DNA from: Solobacterium sp.
Lineage (GTDB): Bacteria > Bacillota_I > Bacilli_A > Erysipelotrichales > Erysipelotrichaceae
Reading direction: 5' to 3'
NCBI GenBank assembly: GCA_017512725.1
Contig: JAFWEW010000013.1
Span: 62,001-126,000 of the forward strand
DNA length: 64,000 bases
The position numbers were made by a program, and so were the translations under genes. The notes beneath the pieces are model-generated. The model worked only from the letters and a program-made list of their open reading frames with translations, ran no database searches and was not told the DNA's origin. Positions within the stretch are counted from its first letter, which is position 1; each line of letters begins with the position of its first letter. Positions 16,906 through 25,660 of this stretch are shown piece after piece.

Positions 16906-18303
16906 ATGGTATTCAGCAGCCTGACATTTCTGTATGCCTATCTTCCGATCGTACTGACGATCTATTTTCTTGTGCCGATCCGGTGGCGGAACCTCGTTCT
17001 TCTTCTGGTCAGCCTTTTTTTCTACGGCTGGGGAGAACCGGTATATGTCCTGATCATGATCGCATCGATCATCATCAACTGGCTGTTTGGAAAAGCAATC
17101 GCTGCCAACCGCGATACAGACCGCCCGAAGGCAAAGCGGTACCTGATCCTGTGCATGATCTTCAATCTTGCCCTGCTCGGGTTCTTCAAATACCATGACT
17201 TTCTGGCGGAAAACCTGCGGGCACTCGGAATCTATCTTCTGAAGCCCCTGCATCTCGGTCTCCCGATCGGCATCTCCTTCTATACCTTTCAGACCATGTC
17301 GTATCCGATCGATCTGTACCGCCGGGAAACCGACCCTCAGAAGAGTCTGATCTCCTTCGGGGCTTACGTATGCATGTTTCCGCAGCTGATCGCCGGTCCG
17401 ATCGTCCGTTATACCGACATCGCAAAGCAGCTCAATCACCGGATCATTACCACCGAAGGCTTCTATCGCGGAATCCAGCGCTTTATGGTCGGCCTTTCCA
17501 AAAAAGTTCTGCTGGCCAACAGTGCCGGTCAGGTATACGAGAACATCGCTGCCCTTCCAGTCTCTCAGCAGTCTGCTCTGACCGCATGGATCGGGGCGAT
17601 CTGCTATACCTTTCAGATCTACTATGACTTCAGCGGATATTCTGATATGGCCATCGGCATGGGAAAGATGCTCGGATTTGATTTTCTGGAAAACTTTGAT
17701 CACCCGTACATTTCCCGTTCCATCACCGAATTCTGGAGACGCTGGCACATGTCACTGTCCTTCTGGTTCCGTGACTATGTCTATATTCCGCTGGGCGGGA
17801 ACCGGAACGGTCTTCGCCGGCAGATCCTCAATATCATGATCGTCTGGCTTCTGACCGGATTCTGGCACGGCGCTTCCTGGAACTTTGTATTATGGGGTGT
17901 CTTCTACGGCATCGCCCTGATCATCGAAAAGCTGTTCCTGCTGAAGCACTTAAAAAAAGCTCCGGTCTGGCTCTGTCACGTCTATACCATGGTGCTGGTC
18001 ATTCTGAACTGGGTGATCTTCGCCAATACCGATATCGCAAGAGGATTTGCCTATATCGGTTCAATGTTTGGTTTGACCGGCTCCCTGGCCAACCAGCTGA
18101 CCCTGTATTATCTCCGGGACAATCTTGTGCTTCTGATCGTCTGTGCGATCGCAGCCACACCGATTGCCCAGTCGAAATGGAATATTCTCAAAAAGGATTA
18201 CGGAGAGTGGCTCGTTCCCGTACTGACCGTAGCGGGACTGGTCGTCTGCACGGCATTTATTGTGGATGCCTCCTATAATCCGTTCCTGTATTTCCGGTTC
18301 TGA
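16906..18303 (+). CDS. MBOAT-family O-acyltransferase (AlgI-like)
   Basis: A 465-residue polytopic membrane protein. The characteristic motifs are present: SFYTFQTMSYPIDLYR, FPQLIAGPIVRY, ITEFWRRWHMSLSFWFRDYVYIPLGGNR and the catalytic His in WLLTGFWHGASWNFVLWG. Such proteins move acetyl groups across the membrane for O-acetylation of exopolysaccharide or wall polymers. A TATAAT box lies about 20 bp before the start. The next gene, a DHHW/AlgX-like protein, starts 5 bp after the stop, forming the classical two-part acetylation module. Confidence 0.95.
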   Translation: MVFSSLTFLYAYLPIVLTIYFLVPIRWRNLVLLLVSLFFYGWGEPVYVLIMIASIIINWLFGKAIAANRDTDRPKAKRYLILCMIFNLALLGFFKYHDFLAENLRALGIYLLKPLHLGLPIGISFYTFQTMSYPIDLYRRETDPQKSLISFGAYVCMFPQLIAGPIVRYTDIAKQLNHRIITTEGFYRGIQRFMVGLSKKVLLANSAGQVYENIAALPVSQQSALTAWIGAICYTFQIYYDFSGYSDMAIGMGKMLGFDFLENFDHPYISRSITEFWRRWHMSLSFWFRDYVYIPLGGNRNGLRRQILNIMIVWLLTGFWHGASWNFVLWGVFYGIALIIEKLFLLKHLKKAPVWLCHVYTMVLVILNWVIFANTDIARGFAYIGSMFGLTGSLANQLTLYYLRDNLVLLIVCAIAATPIAQSKWNILKKDYGEWLVPVLTVAGLVVCTAFIVDASYNPFLYFRF

Positions 18304-18307
18304 GCTT

Positions 18308-19414
18308 ATGAAAAAGAAACAGACACTTCACATCGTTACGATCCTCTGCTTTGCCGGTGTTCTCGGCATCCTTTCCCTGTGGAACGTCTTTGCCGAAAAA
18401 AAGACGGTCAGCTGGAATGAGAACCGTACGCTTGCGGCAGCACCGGAGCTTACGCCTTCGCATATCTTCGGAGGCCGTTTTGACGATGACTTCGAAAACT
18501 GGTTTTCTGATCATTTCGTGAACCGGGATTTCTGGATCGAACTGAAAGCCATGATGCGCAGAGTCACGCTTTCCATTGAAAACAATGATATTTACTTTGC
18601 ACAGGGCGAACGCCTGGTATCCCGCTTTGACAAGGTCAATGAAGATGCGCTGAAGGCGAATGCGGAGATCATCTGCGGCTTTGCGGAAGACCATCACACA
18701 ACCGCAAATGTCCTTCTTGTCCCGACCGCCGCCTGGGGTGCGAAGCGCTCCCTGCCTTACGGTGCCTGGGACATGGATCAGCCAAAGCTGCTTGCGGCTC
18801 TTAAAGAGTCTTTCCCGGGACAGAACGTTGTTGACTATCTGTCCGTGGCGGAAGCAGAACCGAACCTTTACTTCCGTACCGACCACCACTGGAATGAACA
18901 GGGTGCCTATCTTGGCTATGCGGCGATCTGCCGGCAGGTACTGAATAAAGAACCGAACCGCTTTTCCTATGAGCCTGCCAGCGATCAGTTTATCGGCACA
19001 ATGTATTCCCGGTCCGGCGCGTTCTGGGTGACCCCGGATACGGTTTATACCATTCTTCCGGAGCAGCCCCTTCATACCACGGTTACGTTTGAAGACGGCA
19101 GTACACTCGACAGTATTTACAGTGTCCGCCGCCTGGAAGAAAAGGACAAGTACACGTATTACGCCGACGGCAACCATGCGCGGGCGGATATCCATACGGA
19201 CTGCGGCACTGGCAGAAGAGCCGTGATCATCAAGGACAGTTATTCCCACATCCTGCTTCCCTATCTGATCAGTGAGTACGAAGACATCCTTCTGATCGAT
19301 CTGCGCTATTACCATGATCCGGTTTCGGATCTGCTTCAGGATAACGATGATCTTTATTTCATCTATTCCCTCGATAATTTCTCGACCGATCCGAATCTAG
19401 CATTTCTGAGGTAA
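18308..19414 (+). CDS. DHHW (AlgX/AlgJ-like) extracellular acetyltransferase partner
   Basis: 368 residues. A single N-terminal membrane anchor (HIVTILCFAGVLGILSLW) leads to an SGNH-like domain with the family signature YFRTDHHWNEQGAYLGY. The C-terminal KDSYSHILLPYLISEYEDILLIDLRYY is the region carrying the nucleophilic Ser. Works outside the membrane, accepting acetyl groups delivered by the upstream MBOAT protein. Start ATG 18308 chosen because the 5-bp spacing follows the MBOAT stop and the signal anchor begins there. Confidence 0.9.
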   Translation: MKKKQTLHIVTILCFAGVLGILSLWNVFAEKKTVSWNENRTLAAAPELTPSHIFGGRFDDDFENWFSDHFVNRDFWIELKAMMRRVTLSIENNDIYFAQGERLVSRFDKVNEDALKANAEIICGFAEDHHTTANVLLVPTAAWGAKRSLPYGAWDMDQPKLLAALKESFPGQNVVDYLSVAEAEPNLYFRTDHHWNEQGAYLGYAAICRQVLNKEPNRFSYEPASDQFIGTMYSRSGAFWVTPDTVYTILPEQPLHTTVTFEDGSTLDSIYSVRRLEEKDKYTYYADGNHARADIHTDCGTGRRAVIIKDSYSHILLPYLISEYEDILLIDLRYYHDPVSDLLQDNDDLYFIYSLDNFSTDPNLAFLR

Positions 19415-19417
19415 GCT

Positions 19418-20770
19418 ATGAGAATCACGGTGAAAAAACCCGGCATCAACGGTGAAGGCATCGCCTTTATGGAGAAAAAACCGGTTTTTGTCCCAGGTGC
19501 GATTCCGGGAGAAACTGCAGAAACACGGATCCTCGAAGAGAATGAACGGTATGCCCGGGCAAAGCTGATCCGTATTGTTACCCCTTCCCCTTCCCGCCGG
19601 GAACCGGCCTGTGCTTACTGCAGAGAATGCGGCGGATGCGCACTCCTGCATGTCCGTTATGAAAAGCAGCTGGAATGGAAAAGCGAGCTGCTGAAGGAAG
19701 CGCTTTGGAAGTATGGCCATGTCAGAGATACCATGGTACGCCCGATCCATGCATCAAAACAGGAAACCGGTTATCGGAGTGCCCTGAAGATGCCGGTACA
19801 GTCGGTAAACAGACAGTGTGCAGCCGGTATGTATCAGCCCGGAACGAATCATTTTGTTGCGATTGACTGCTGTCTCATGCATGACGAAAAACTGGAGGCG
19901 GTCCGAAGAACTGTCCTGGCGATCCTTCATGAAGAACAGATCCCTGCCTATGAAAACAAGCACGGGTTACGAAATCTTGTCATGCGAAGGATCGATCAGA
20001 AGATCTCCATTGCCCTGATCACCGGACAGGATCCTCTTCCGGATACGCTGATTCAGAAACTGAGCCTTCTTCCGGAAGTCGTCTCCATTGTCCAGTCGGT
20101 CAATACCGCAAAACGCCCGGAGTATCTGTTCGGTTCAAAGAGCACCGTTCTTTACGGGGAGGAAATGATTACTGTTTCCTTCTGCGGATCTTTGATCGCA
20201 CTTACTCCGGAATCCTTCTTCCAGCTGAATCTTGCGCAGGCAGAAGCACTCTATACGACCGCAGTCTCCAAAATCGATCCCTGCAATGTGCTGGCAGAAG
20301 CCTACTGCGGGGTCGGTGTCATGAGCATCCTTGCCAGAGACAAAGCCCGCAAAGTTTACGGCATTGAAGAAGTGCCCGGTGCCGTCCGATGTGCCGAAAA
20401 GAACGTTGAACTCAACCGGGTCCCGAATCTCTCGTTTCTGTGTGCGGATGCGGCTAAGGGACTGCAGGAACTGCTGAAGAAAACCGATGTGGATACCCTG
20501 CTGTGTGATCCGCCCCGGTCCGGACTGGACAGTGCCATGATCGAAACGATCCTTTCTTCCTCGATCCGGAAGATCGTTTATGTTTCCTGCAATCCGGCAA
20601 CACTGGGAAAAAATATCCATGATCTGAAACAGGAATTCGATGTCCGTACGGTCATCCCGTTCGATCTGTTTCCAAATACACCGCATGTGGAATCGGTAAC
20701 CGTACTGACCCGCCGGGGAACCAGCGACCGCATTATCAAGCGAAAAAAGCGAAAGAAGGAAAACGCATGA
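19418..20770 (+). CDS. rlmD: 23S rRNA (uracil-5-)-methyltransferase, RlmD/RumA type
   Basis: 450 residues. An N-terminal TRAM-like domain is followed by the Fe-S cluster motif CAYCRECGGCALLHVRYEKQ (three closely spaced Cys and a distal Cys). The methyltransferase domain has SAM motif EAYCGVGVMSILA, DPPRSGLD, and the nucleophilic Cys in YVSCNPATLGKNI. The family methylates a uridine of 23S rRNA; related enzymes modify tRNA, so the position is uncertain. Ends in an ATGA overlap with the RluA gene, showing TGA is a host stop. Confidence 0.9.
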   Translation: MRITVKKPGINGEGIAFMEKKPVFVPGAIPGETAETRILEENERYARAKLIRIVTPSPSRREPACAYCRECGGCALLHVRYEKQLEWKSELLKEALWKYGHVRDTMVRPIHASKQETGYRSALKMPVQSVNRQCAAGMYQPGTNHFVAIDCCLMHDEKLEAVRRTVLAILHEEQIPAYENKHGLRNLVMRRIDQKISIALITGQDPLPDTLIQKLSLLPEVVSIVQSVNTAKRPEYLFGSKSTVLYGEEMITVSFCGSLIALTPESFFQLNLAQAEALYTTAVSKIDPCNVLAEAYCGVGVMSILARDKARKVYGIEEVPGAVRCAEKNVELNRVPNLSFLCADAAKGLQELLKKTDVDTLLCDPPRSGLDSAMIETILSSSIRKIVYVSCNPATLGKNIHDLKQEFDVRTVIPFDLFPNTPHVESVTVLTRRGTSDRIIKRKKRKKENA

Positions 20771-21681
20771 ACTATACGATAAAACCGGGCATGCTCGAAA
20801 TTGAGATCCCTGCAGAATACAGCGGTCTGAGCATCACGGAATTTATGAGGCAGTACCATATCTCCGGCAAAAAACGGAATGACCTGTTTCTTTCCCATGG
20901 CGTTCTGATCAACCGGAAAGATGCTTCACCGGCAGCCGTGCTGCAGGAAAAAGACCGCCTGACCTTCCGGCTCGAGCCGTGTGAACTCGATTATCCCCCT
21001 GCGGATGCGCCGTGCGAAGTGGTCTATGAAGATGACTTTGTCTATGTCGCACATAAAGAGGCAGGCATTCTCATTCATGATCCGGATGACCGGACCTGTC
21101 TTGCCTCTCAGGCTGCCGCATGGCAGCAGGAAAACGGGATCCGCAGTCCGGTGCGCTATATTCACCGGCTGGATCAGGAAACAACCGGTCTTGTGCTGTT
21201 TGTCAAAGTGCCGCTGCTGCTGGGCTGGTATGACGCAATGCTGGAAGAAAAAAAGATCGAACGGCGGTATCTTGCGATTACCGGTGGAAAAGGTCATAAA
21301 GGACAGAAGTTCACCTATAACCAGAAGATCGGCCGCGACCGTCATGAAAGCGGCAGATACCGCTTTTCGGAAACCGGAAAGGAAGCGGTCACAAAGGCTG
21401 TGGTCCTGGACCGGAAACATGATGATCTTTTGATGCGTTGCCGTCTTTTGACCGGCCGCACGCATCAGATCCGTGTGCATCTGTCCGGAAACCGGCACCC
21501 GATCGTCAACGATCCGCTGTATGGGATCCCTTCCTCCCGCTACCGCAATATGGGACTCTGGGCTGATACGCTGATCTTCTCCAATCCGTTTACCGGTGAG
21601 CGATGCGAAGTCCATGACCGCATGAATCCGGATTATGCAGGATTTGACCTCTCAGAAAAAGGAGCTGTAACGAACAGGTGA
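20767..21681 (+). CDS. RluA-family pseudouridine synthase
   Basis: 304 residues. N-terminal S4-like region (LSITEFMRQYHISGKKRNDLFLSHGVLINRK), then the catalytic domain with YIHRLDQETTGLVLF containing the essential Asp, and RTHQIRVHLSGNRHPIVNDPLYG. Converts a uridine of rRNA or tRNA to pseudouridine. The last seven codons (GAVTNR plus TGA) lie inside the structured repeat at 21660-21729, so the C-terminal tail appears to have been rewritten by that repeat. Confidence 0.92.
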   Translation: MNYTIKPGMLEIEIPAEYSGLSITEFMRQYHISGKKRNDLFLSHGVLINRKDASPAAVLQEKDRLTFRLEPCELDYPPADAPCEVVYEDDFVYVAHKEAGILIHDPDDRTCLASQAAAWQQENGIRSPVRYIHRLDQETTGLVLFVKVPLLLGWYDAMLEEKKIERRYLAITGGKGHKGQKFTYNQKIGRDRHESGRYRFSETGKEAVTKAVVLDRKHDDLLMRCRLLTGRTHQIRVHLSGNRHPIVNDPLYGIPSSRYRNMGLWADTLIFSNPFTGERCEVHDRMNPDYAGFDLSEKGAVTNR

Positions 21682-21729
21682 ATTGAGAAACACATTTCTC
21701 ATGACACCAGAAGTTACAGCCCCTTTTTG
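21660..21729 (+). repeat. Structured palindromic repeat, copy 1 (terminator-like)
   Basis: Outer stem AGGAGCTGTAAC/GTTACAGCCCCT (one A.C mismatch), middle GGTG/CACC, inner perfect hairpin TGAGAAA/TTTCTCA with a CACA loop, then a T run. A near-identical copy lies at 22315-22383. Works as a terminator for the RluA gene and may be a miniature mobile element. Confidence 0.8.
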
Positions 21730-21752
21730 TTAATCATCAGATTTAAATATTA

Positions 21753-21884
21753 TTATGCAGATACAGTTTCCATTGCACAGAATTCTTTCGTCTTTTTTTT
21801 AAGTCTGAAAATCATCGCATAAATGAATACCGCAAAACTGACAAACGCTATAACCATCAGGGCAGAACCAATCCAGAATTCTGT
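21753..21884 (-). pseudogene. Remnant of a small membrane protein gene
   Basis: A minus-strand frame ends at TAA 21753 and reads FWIGSALMVIAFVSFAVF then IYAMIFRLKKKTKEFCAME, a transmembrane helix with a basic cytoplasmic tail. In frame upstream it meets stop codons at a GTAACGAACAGGT sequence that is the inverse of one inside repeat copy 1. This looks like the C-terminal leftover of a membrane protein truncated by insertion or deletion at the repeat. Confidence 0.5.
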
Positions 21885-21998
21885 TCAACCTGTTCGTTAC
21901 TTGAGGAAACCTATATATCACATACGAAGCACTATAACAAAATGGTAACAGATAGTGCTAAAATATATCATTATTCAGATATCAGGAGGAAATCATAT

Positions 21999-22292
21999 AT
22001 GTCAGATTTAGCAAACAGTAAATTTGTTGGTACATGGAAACCAGCAACTATTGAATTTTTCGGAAAAAAAGATGATTTTGAATCAAAAAGCAGAATCGAT
22101 ATAAGAGCTGATGGAACAGCCTTAATGTATTCCCCAGATGAGAAAGAAGAAGATAAAAAAGCATTTATCTGGAAAGAAACGGATTATGGTGTGTTCTTAG
22201 ATGGTAAAAATGATCTTAAACTAAAGTATATAGATGATACTCTGTTTTTAAATTTCCTTGGTGTTAAAATTGGCTACATTAAAGAAAAATAA
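21999..22292 (+). CDS. Small lipocalin-like protein, unknown function
   Basis: 97 residues from ATG 21999, chosen for the AGGAGGAAA site upstream. The sequence alternates short beta strands (KFVGTWKPATIEFFG, SRIDIRADGTALMY, LFLNFLGVKIGYIKEK) and looks like a small beta barrel of the kind annotated as lipocalin-like; no signal peptide. AT-richer than its neighbours and flanked on both sides by the same 70-bp structured repeat, which suggests acquisition as a cassette. Confidence 0.65.
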   Translation: MSDLANSKFVGTWKPATIEFFGKKDDFESKSRIDIRADGTALMYSPDEKEEDKKAFIWKETDYGVFLDGKNDLKLKYIDDTLFLNFLGVKIGYIKEK

Positions 22293-22314
22293 TTGATTTG
22301 TTCATATTATGAAC

Positions 22315-22383
22315 GGGGCTGTAACGAATCGGTGAATTGAGAAACACATTTCTCATGACACCAGAAGCTACAGCCCCTTTTTT
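22315..22383 (+). repeat. Structured palindromic repeat, copy 2 (terminator-like)
   Basis: GGGGCTGTAAC/GCTACAGCCCC outer stem with one mismatch at a position different from copy 1, the same GGTG/CACC and TGAGAAA/TTTCTCA inner stems, followed by a long T run. It follows the stop of the small lipocalin-like gene by 22 bp and would terminate it. Confidence 0.8.
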
Positions 22384-22688
22384 CATATCAGGAAGAATTC
22401 CGAGATCAGGACAACCAGACAGCAGGCAACAGCAGTCTTCGGAAGTGAAGCGTTATTCCACGTCAGCGCGAGACCTACCACAAAGGCAAGGATTCCGCTG
22501 TACAGAGAATTCGTTGCGTAGATCATAGCCGGGAACGTCATGACCGCAAGGCTGACATACGGCACATAATACAGGAACGAACGGATCCAACGGTTTTTGA
22601 TATGCTTGCGGAACAGCGTCAGCGGAATTACACGGACCGCATATGTCACTAGCGTCATCACAATGATCTGAAGTACGGTATGGCTCAT
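22383..22688 (-). CDS. azlD: AzlD-family branched-chain amino acid exporter subunit
   Basis: 101 residues, four hydrophobic segments, with TYAVRVIPLTLFRKHIKNRWIRSFLYYVPYVSLAVMTFPAMIY typical of AzlD. It overlaps the azlC stop by 4 bp. AzlD is the small partner of AzlC; together they export branched-chain amino acids or analogues. Confidence 0.9.
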   Translation of the reverse strand: MSHTVLQIIVMTLVTYAVRVIPLTLFRKHIKNRWIRSFLYYVPYVSLAVMTFPAMIYATNSLYSGILAFVVGLALTWNNASLPKTAVACCLVVLISEFFLI

Positions 22689-23425
22689 TCGGTTTCCCCC
22701 TTCACCGGTGCCAGGAAGGCTGCGCCGGCCGCAATCAGAATCGTAAGTCCGATCATCCGCACTCCTTCGGATAAATCACGGATCACAGGAACAATGGTTG
22801 AAAGAAAGCTGAAGACAAAGCCAAGCATCACGGTAATCAGTATCACCCGGTTCGTACGTGCGGTCGGTATGATAACAGCCAGAAACATCGCAAACAGCGC
22901 GACCGAAAGTGCACTGACGATCCTTGCCGGAAGCAGGGATCCGAAAATCACCCCGAACATGGTTCCAAATGCCCAGCCAGGCATGGCAACTGACATCATG
23001 CCGTAGTAATACTCCGGTTTCAGCGATCCTTTTGTACGGATGCCGAGCGCAAACAGTTCATCGGTCAGAACAAAACCGATGATGCACCGATGGATCATCG
23101 GTGTCTTCTCATCGAACTTCTGAGAGAACGCTGTGCTCATCAGAAAATACCGCGCATTTGCCGCAAGAACCATCAGAGCGGTTTCGATCAGTGAGGCATT
23201 TGCGGCAATCATCGTGATTCCTGCAAACTCCCCTGCACTGGCATTGTTCAGAAGACTGATGATAAAGCCCTGAAATGCCGTCAGCCCGACATTGCGCATC
23301 GCAATGCCGAGGGCAAACGAAACGGCAAAATAACCCAGCCCGACCGGAACCGCATCTTTCTGCCCGTTCCGGAAGGTCTGCTGTTCTGCCTGTTCGACTT
23401 CTTCCCTGATTCCCTGTTCACTCAT
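22685..23425 (-). CDS. azlC: AzlC-family branched-chain amino acid exporter
   Basis: 246 residues, about eight hydrophobic segments. VPVGLGYFAVSFALGIAMRNVGLTAFQGFIISLLNNASAGEFAG is the conserved N-terminal half of AzlC; LTDELFALG and YYGMMSVAMPGWAFGTMFGVIFG follow. Large subunit of the exporter. Overlaps both neighbours by 4 bp, so patatin, azlC and azlD form one tight operon. Confidence 0.92.
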   Translation of the reverse strand: MSEQGIREEVEQAEQQTFRNGQKDAVPVGLGYFAVSFALGIAMRNVGLTAFQGFIISLLNNASAGEFAGITMIAANASLIETALMVLAANARYFLMSTAFSQKFDEKTPMIHRCIIGFVLTDELFALGIRTKGSLKPEYYYGMMSVAMPGWAFGTMFGVIFGSLLPARIVSALSVALFAMFLAVIIPTARTNRVILITVMLGFVFSFLSTIVPVIRDLSEGVRMIGLTILIAAGAAFLAPVKGETE

Positions 23426-24324
23426 TTTTTCAGATATTCCTTCATTGCCGGTGCGGCTTCTTTGGCATCGTTATAGCCGAGGCAGTACAGTGCCCCAAGT
23501 TCTTCGATATCTCCTTCAAAACGGCTGATTCCAACCGGCTGGCTGGGAGCCAGGACAAACAGTCTGCCTGCTTCCTCCAGCTGATCGATCCGGTCGAGAA
23601 GAATGTTGTAGTGTTCCGGTTCTTCGTACAGATCATACATGAGGTTCGGATATTTCCTTCCGTATTCCAGCTTTGCAAAACGGTTGGTTGCCCGCAGCGG
23701 CTTCCGGTAGGAGCGGTCGCGGGTGCGGATCAGGATGATCTTCTCCTCCGGCTGTTCCAGTGCCCAGTCCAGCGGGATCTTCTGAGCGATTCCGCCGTCC
23801 AGATACCGTTTTCCGTCAATTTCCACCGCTTCGGAAACATACGGCACGGTCGCACTTGCCTGGATCGCCTTGAAGATGTCGCTGCACTTTCCTTTTTCGA
23901 AATACTCGGATTCCCCGGTATCGATATTGGTCGCAACTGCTACAAACCGTCTGGAGGGATCATAGAAACGCTCTTCATCCAGAGGCCACTCATCTGACAT
24001 CTTTCCAAACAGATAGGAGAACCCGGTCACACCATGGTCTTTCAGGATCGCACCCCTTCCGACATAGTTCGGATCATGGCGGTAATGCAGGTTCAGATGC
24101 ACACTGCGGCCGATCTGCCCGGCCACATAGCTGAATCCGCTGAGTGCCCCTGCGGAAACCCCGATCACAGCGGAAAGATTGATATCTTCTTCCATCATGG
24201 CATCGAGCGCTCCCTGGGTATACATTCCTCTCCAGGCTCCGCCTTCCAGTACGGCCAGGCCTTTGGTAATATTACGGCTTGCCGTTCCTCTTGGAAGATC
24301 GTCAAGCCCGGTATAAGTAATCAC
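23422..24324 (-). CDS. Patatin-like phospholipase
   Basis: 300 residues. I choose GTG 24324 (VITYTGLDDLPRG) because AAGAAGG lies 7 bp upstream; the longer ATG frame runs into the promoter of the divergent gene. The catalytic Ser-Asp dyad is complete: glycine-rich oxyanion GGAWRGMYTQG, nucleophile GVSAG, and DGG in YLDGGIAQKIP. A C-terminal domain of about 100 residues follows, as in the bacterial RssA/YjjU-like group. Lipid acyl hydrolase, probably cytoplasmic. First gene of the azlCD operon. Confidence 0.9.
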   Translation of the reverse strand: MITYTGLDDLPRGTASRNITKGLAVLEGGAWRGMYTQGALDAMMEEDINLSAVIGVSAGALSGFSYVAGQIGRSVHLNLHYRHDPNYVGRGAILKDHGVTGFSYLFGKMSDEWPLDEERFYDPSRRFVAVATNIDTGESEYFEKGKCSDIFKAIQASATVPYVSEAVEIDGKRYLDGGIAQKIPLDWALEQPEEKIILIRTRDRSYRKPLRATNRFAKLEYGRKYPNLMYDLYEEPEHYNILLDRIDQLEEAGRLFVLAPSQPVGISRFEGDIEELGALYCLGYNDAKEAAPAMKEYLKK

Positions 24325-24467
24325 GATAAAACCTTCTTTCTTAAAAATCCGAATCACATTATACCAAATTCCTGTTTTTCTGCAGGCAAATGAATGCGCC
24401 GGATCCGCATCGTCACGACCCAAGCGCCGGTCTTGCCGAATTCGTTTCGCGTGGTATGATGAGTCCT

Positions 24468-25403
24468 ATGCAAACAATCCCCGACAGATGGAAAGGTGCA
24501 GTTCTGGCAACGCTCGGCGGGATCGGATGGGGTGTATCCGGTTCGGTCGGTCAGATCCTGTTTACTGCAGAAGGCATGAGCAGCCGCTGGCTGGTACCGG
24601 TAAGACTTGGGCTGGCCGGAATCCTTCTGCTGGCTTGGGAGTTTCTGAACCATGGCAGAAAAACCATTGCCCCCTGGAAGACCCGGCGCGATCGGATCGA
24701 TCTCTTGATCTATGGCATTGCCGGAGTTTCCATGTGCCAGTATTTCTATTTCCGTACGATCGAACTCAGCGATGCGGCAATCGGTACGATCCTGCAGGAT
24801 CTTTCCCCGGTATTCATCCTCATCGCATCTTCCGCCGTCCTGCACAAACTCCCCTCCGTCTTTGAATACGCTGCGGTGGCACTGGCACTGGCCGGAGTAT
24901 TCTTTCTCAGTACCCATGGCGACATCCGTCATCTGGCAATTGATTCCAGAGCGCTGCTGACCGGAATTCTCTCTGCCGTCTGCGTCACCATCTACAATGT
25001 GTATCCACGCCGGCTGCTGTCATCCTTTCCGCTCACGGTTCTGCAGGGCTGGGCGTTCCTGCTCGGAGCTCTGTTTTTCATCCCGGTCTTCCAGCCGGCA
25101 CGATACTATGTGCCGCTGAGCGTTACGGGTCTTCTTGGAATTGCGGTTGTTGTGCTGATCGGCAATATTTTCTCCTTCCTGTGCTACATGGAAGGCGTGA
25201 AGCGGATCGGTCCCAAGCGCAGCATTTTATATGGGTTTTCAGAACCGGCCAGTGCCGCACTGATTACGGTGCTGCTGTTCCATCAGCCGTTCAGCGGCTA
25301 TGATGTGCTCGGCTTTTTTCTGATTTTCGCATCGATTGCGCTGATCTCCTTTTCTCCGGAAGAAAAGCAGCCGGAATCGATTGATCACCAGCTGCCTGAA
25401 TAA
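24468..25403 (+). CDS. EamA-family (DMT) transporter
   Basis: 311 residues, ten hydrophobic segments, two EamA repeats (GGIGWGVSGSVGQILF; GNIFSFLCYMEGVKRIGPKRSILYGFSEPASAALITVLLFHQPF). I take ATG 24468 because a TATGAT box ends only about 8 bp before it, leaving no room for a ribosome site, which suggests a leaderless transcript. Substrate unknown. Ends convergently with, and overlaps, the DUF1294 gene by 19 bp. Confidence 0.85.
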   Translation: MQTIPDRWKGAVLATLGGIGWGVSGSVGQILFTAEGMSSRWLVPVRLGLAGILLLAWEFLNHGRKTIAPWKTRRDRIDLLIYGIAGVSMCQYFYFRTIELSDAAIGTILQDLSPVFILIASSAVLHKLPSVFEYAAVALALAGVFFLSTHGDIRHLAIDSRALLTGILSAVCVTIYNVYPRRLLSSFPLTVLQGWAFLLGALFFIPVFQPARYYVPLSVTGLLGIAVVVLIGNIFSFLCYMEGVKRIGPKRSILYGFSEPASAALITVLLFHQPFSGYDVLGFFLIFASIALISFSPEEKQPESIDHQLPE

Positions 25404-25660
25404 ACCATATATGCGAGAACCGCTGTCCATACCGCCATCAGAAACGGCACACCGTATCGGAACAGCGGTTTTCTTGTTTTGTGATGAAACAGCCGCATTC
25501 CAAGATACGAACCGTAACATCCGCCCAGCACACTGAAAAAGATCAGTGTTGATTCCGGGATCCGCCACTGTCCCTTTACTGCTCTTGCCTTATCTACTCC
25601 GTAGAAAACCAGCGCAGCCAGGTTCACCGCAGCGAAATAATACAGCAGTGTTTTACCCAC
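25385..25660 (-). CDS. DUF1294 small membrane protein
   Basis: 91 residues. VNLAALVFYGVDKARAVKGQWRIPESTL is the strongly conserved DUF1294 signature; two to three transmembrane helices with a basic loop (RLFHHKTRKPLF). Function unknown. It overlaps the stop of the SbcC-like gene by 8 bp. Confidence 0.88.
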   Translation of the reverse strand: MGKTLLYYFAAVNLAALVFYGVDKARAVKGQWRIPESTLIFFSVLGGCYGSYLGMRLFHHKTRKPLFRYGVPFLMAVWTAVLAYMVYSGSW

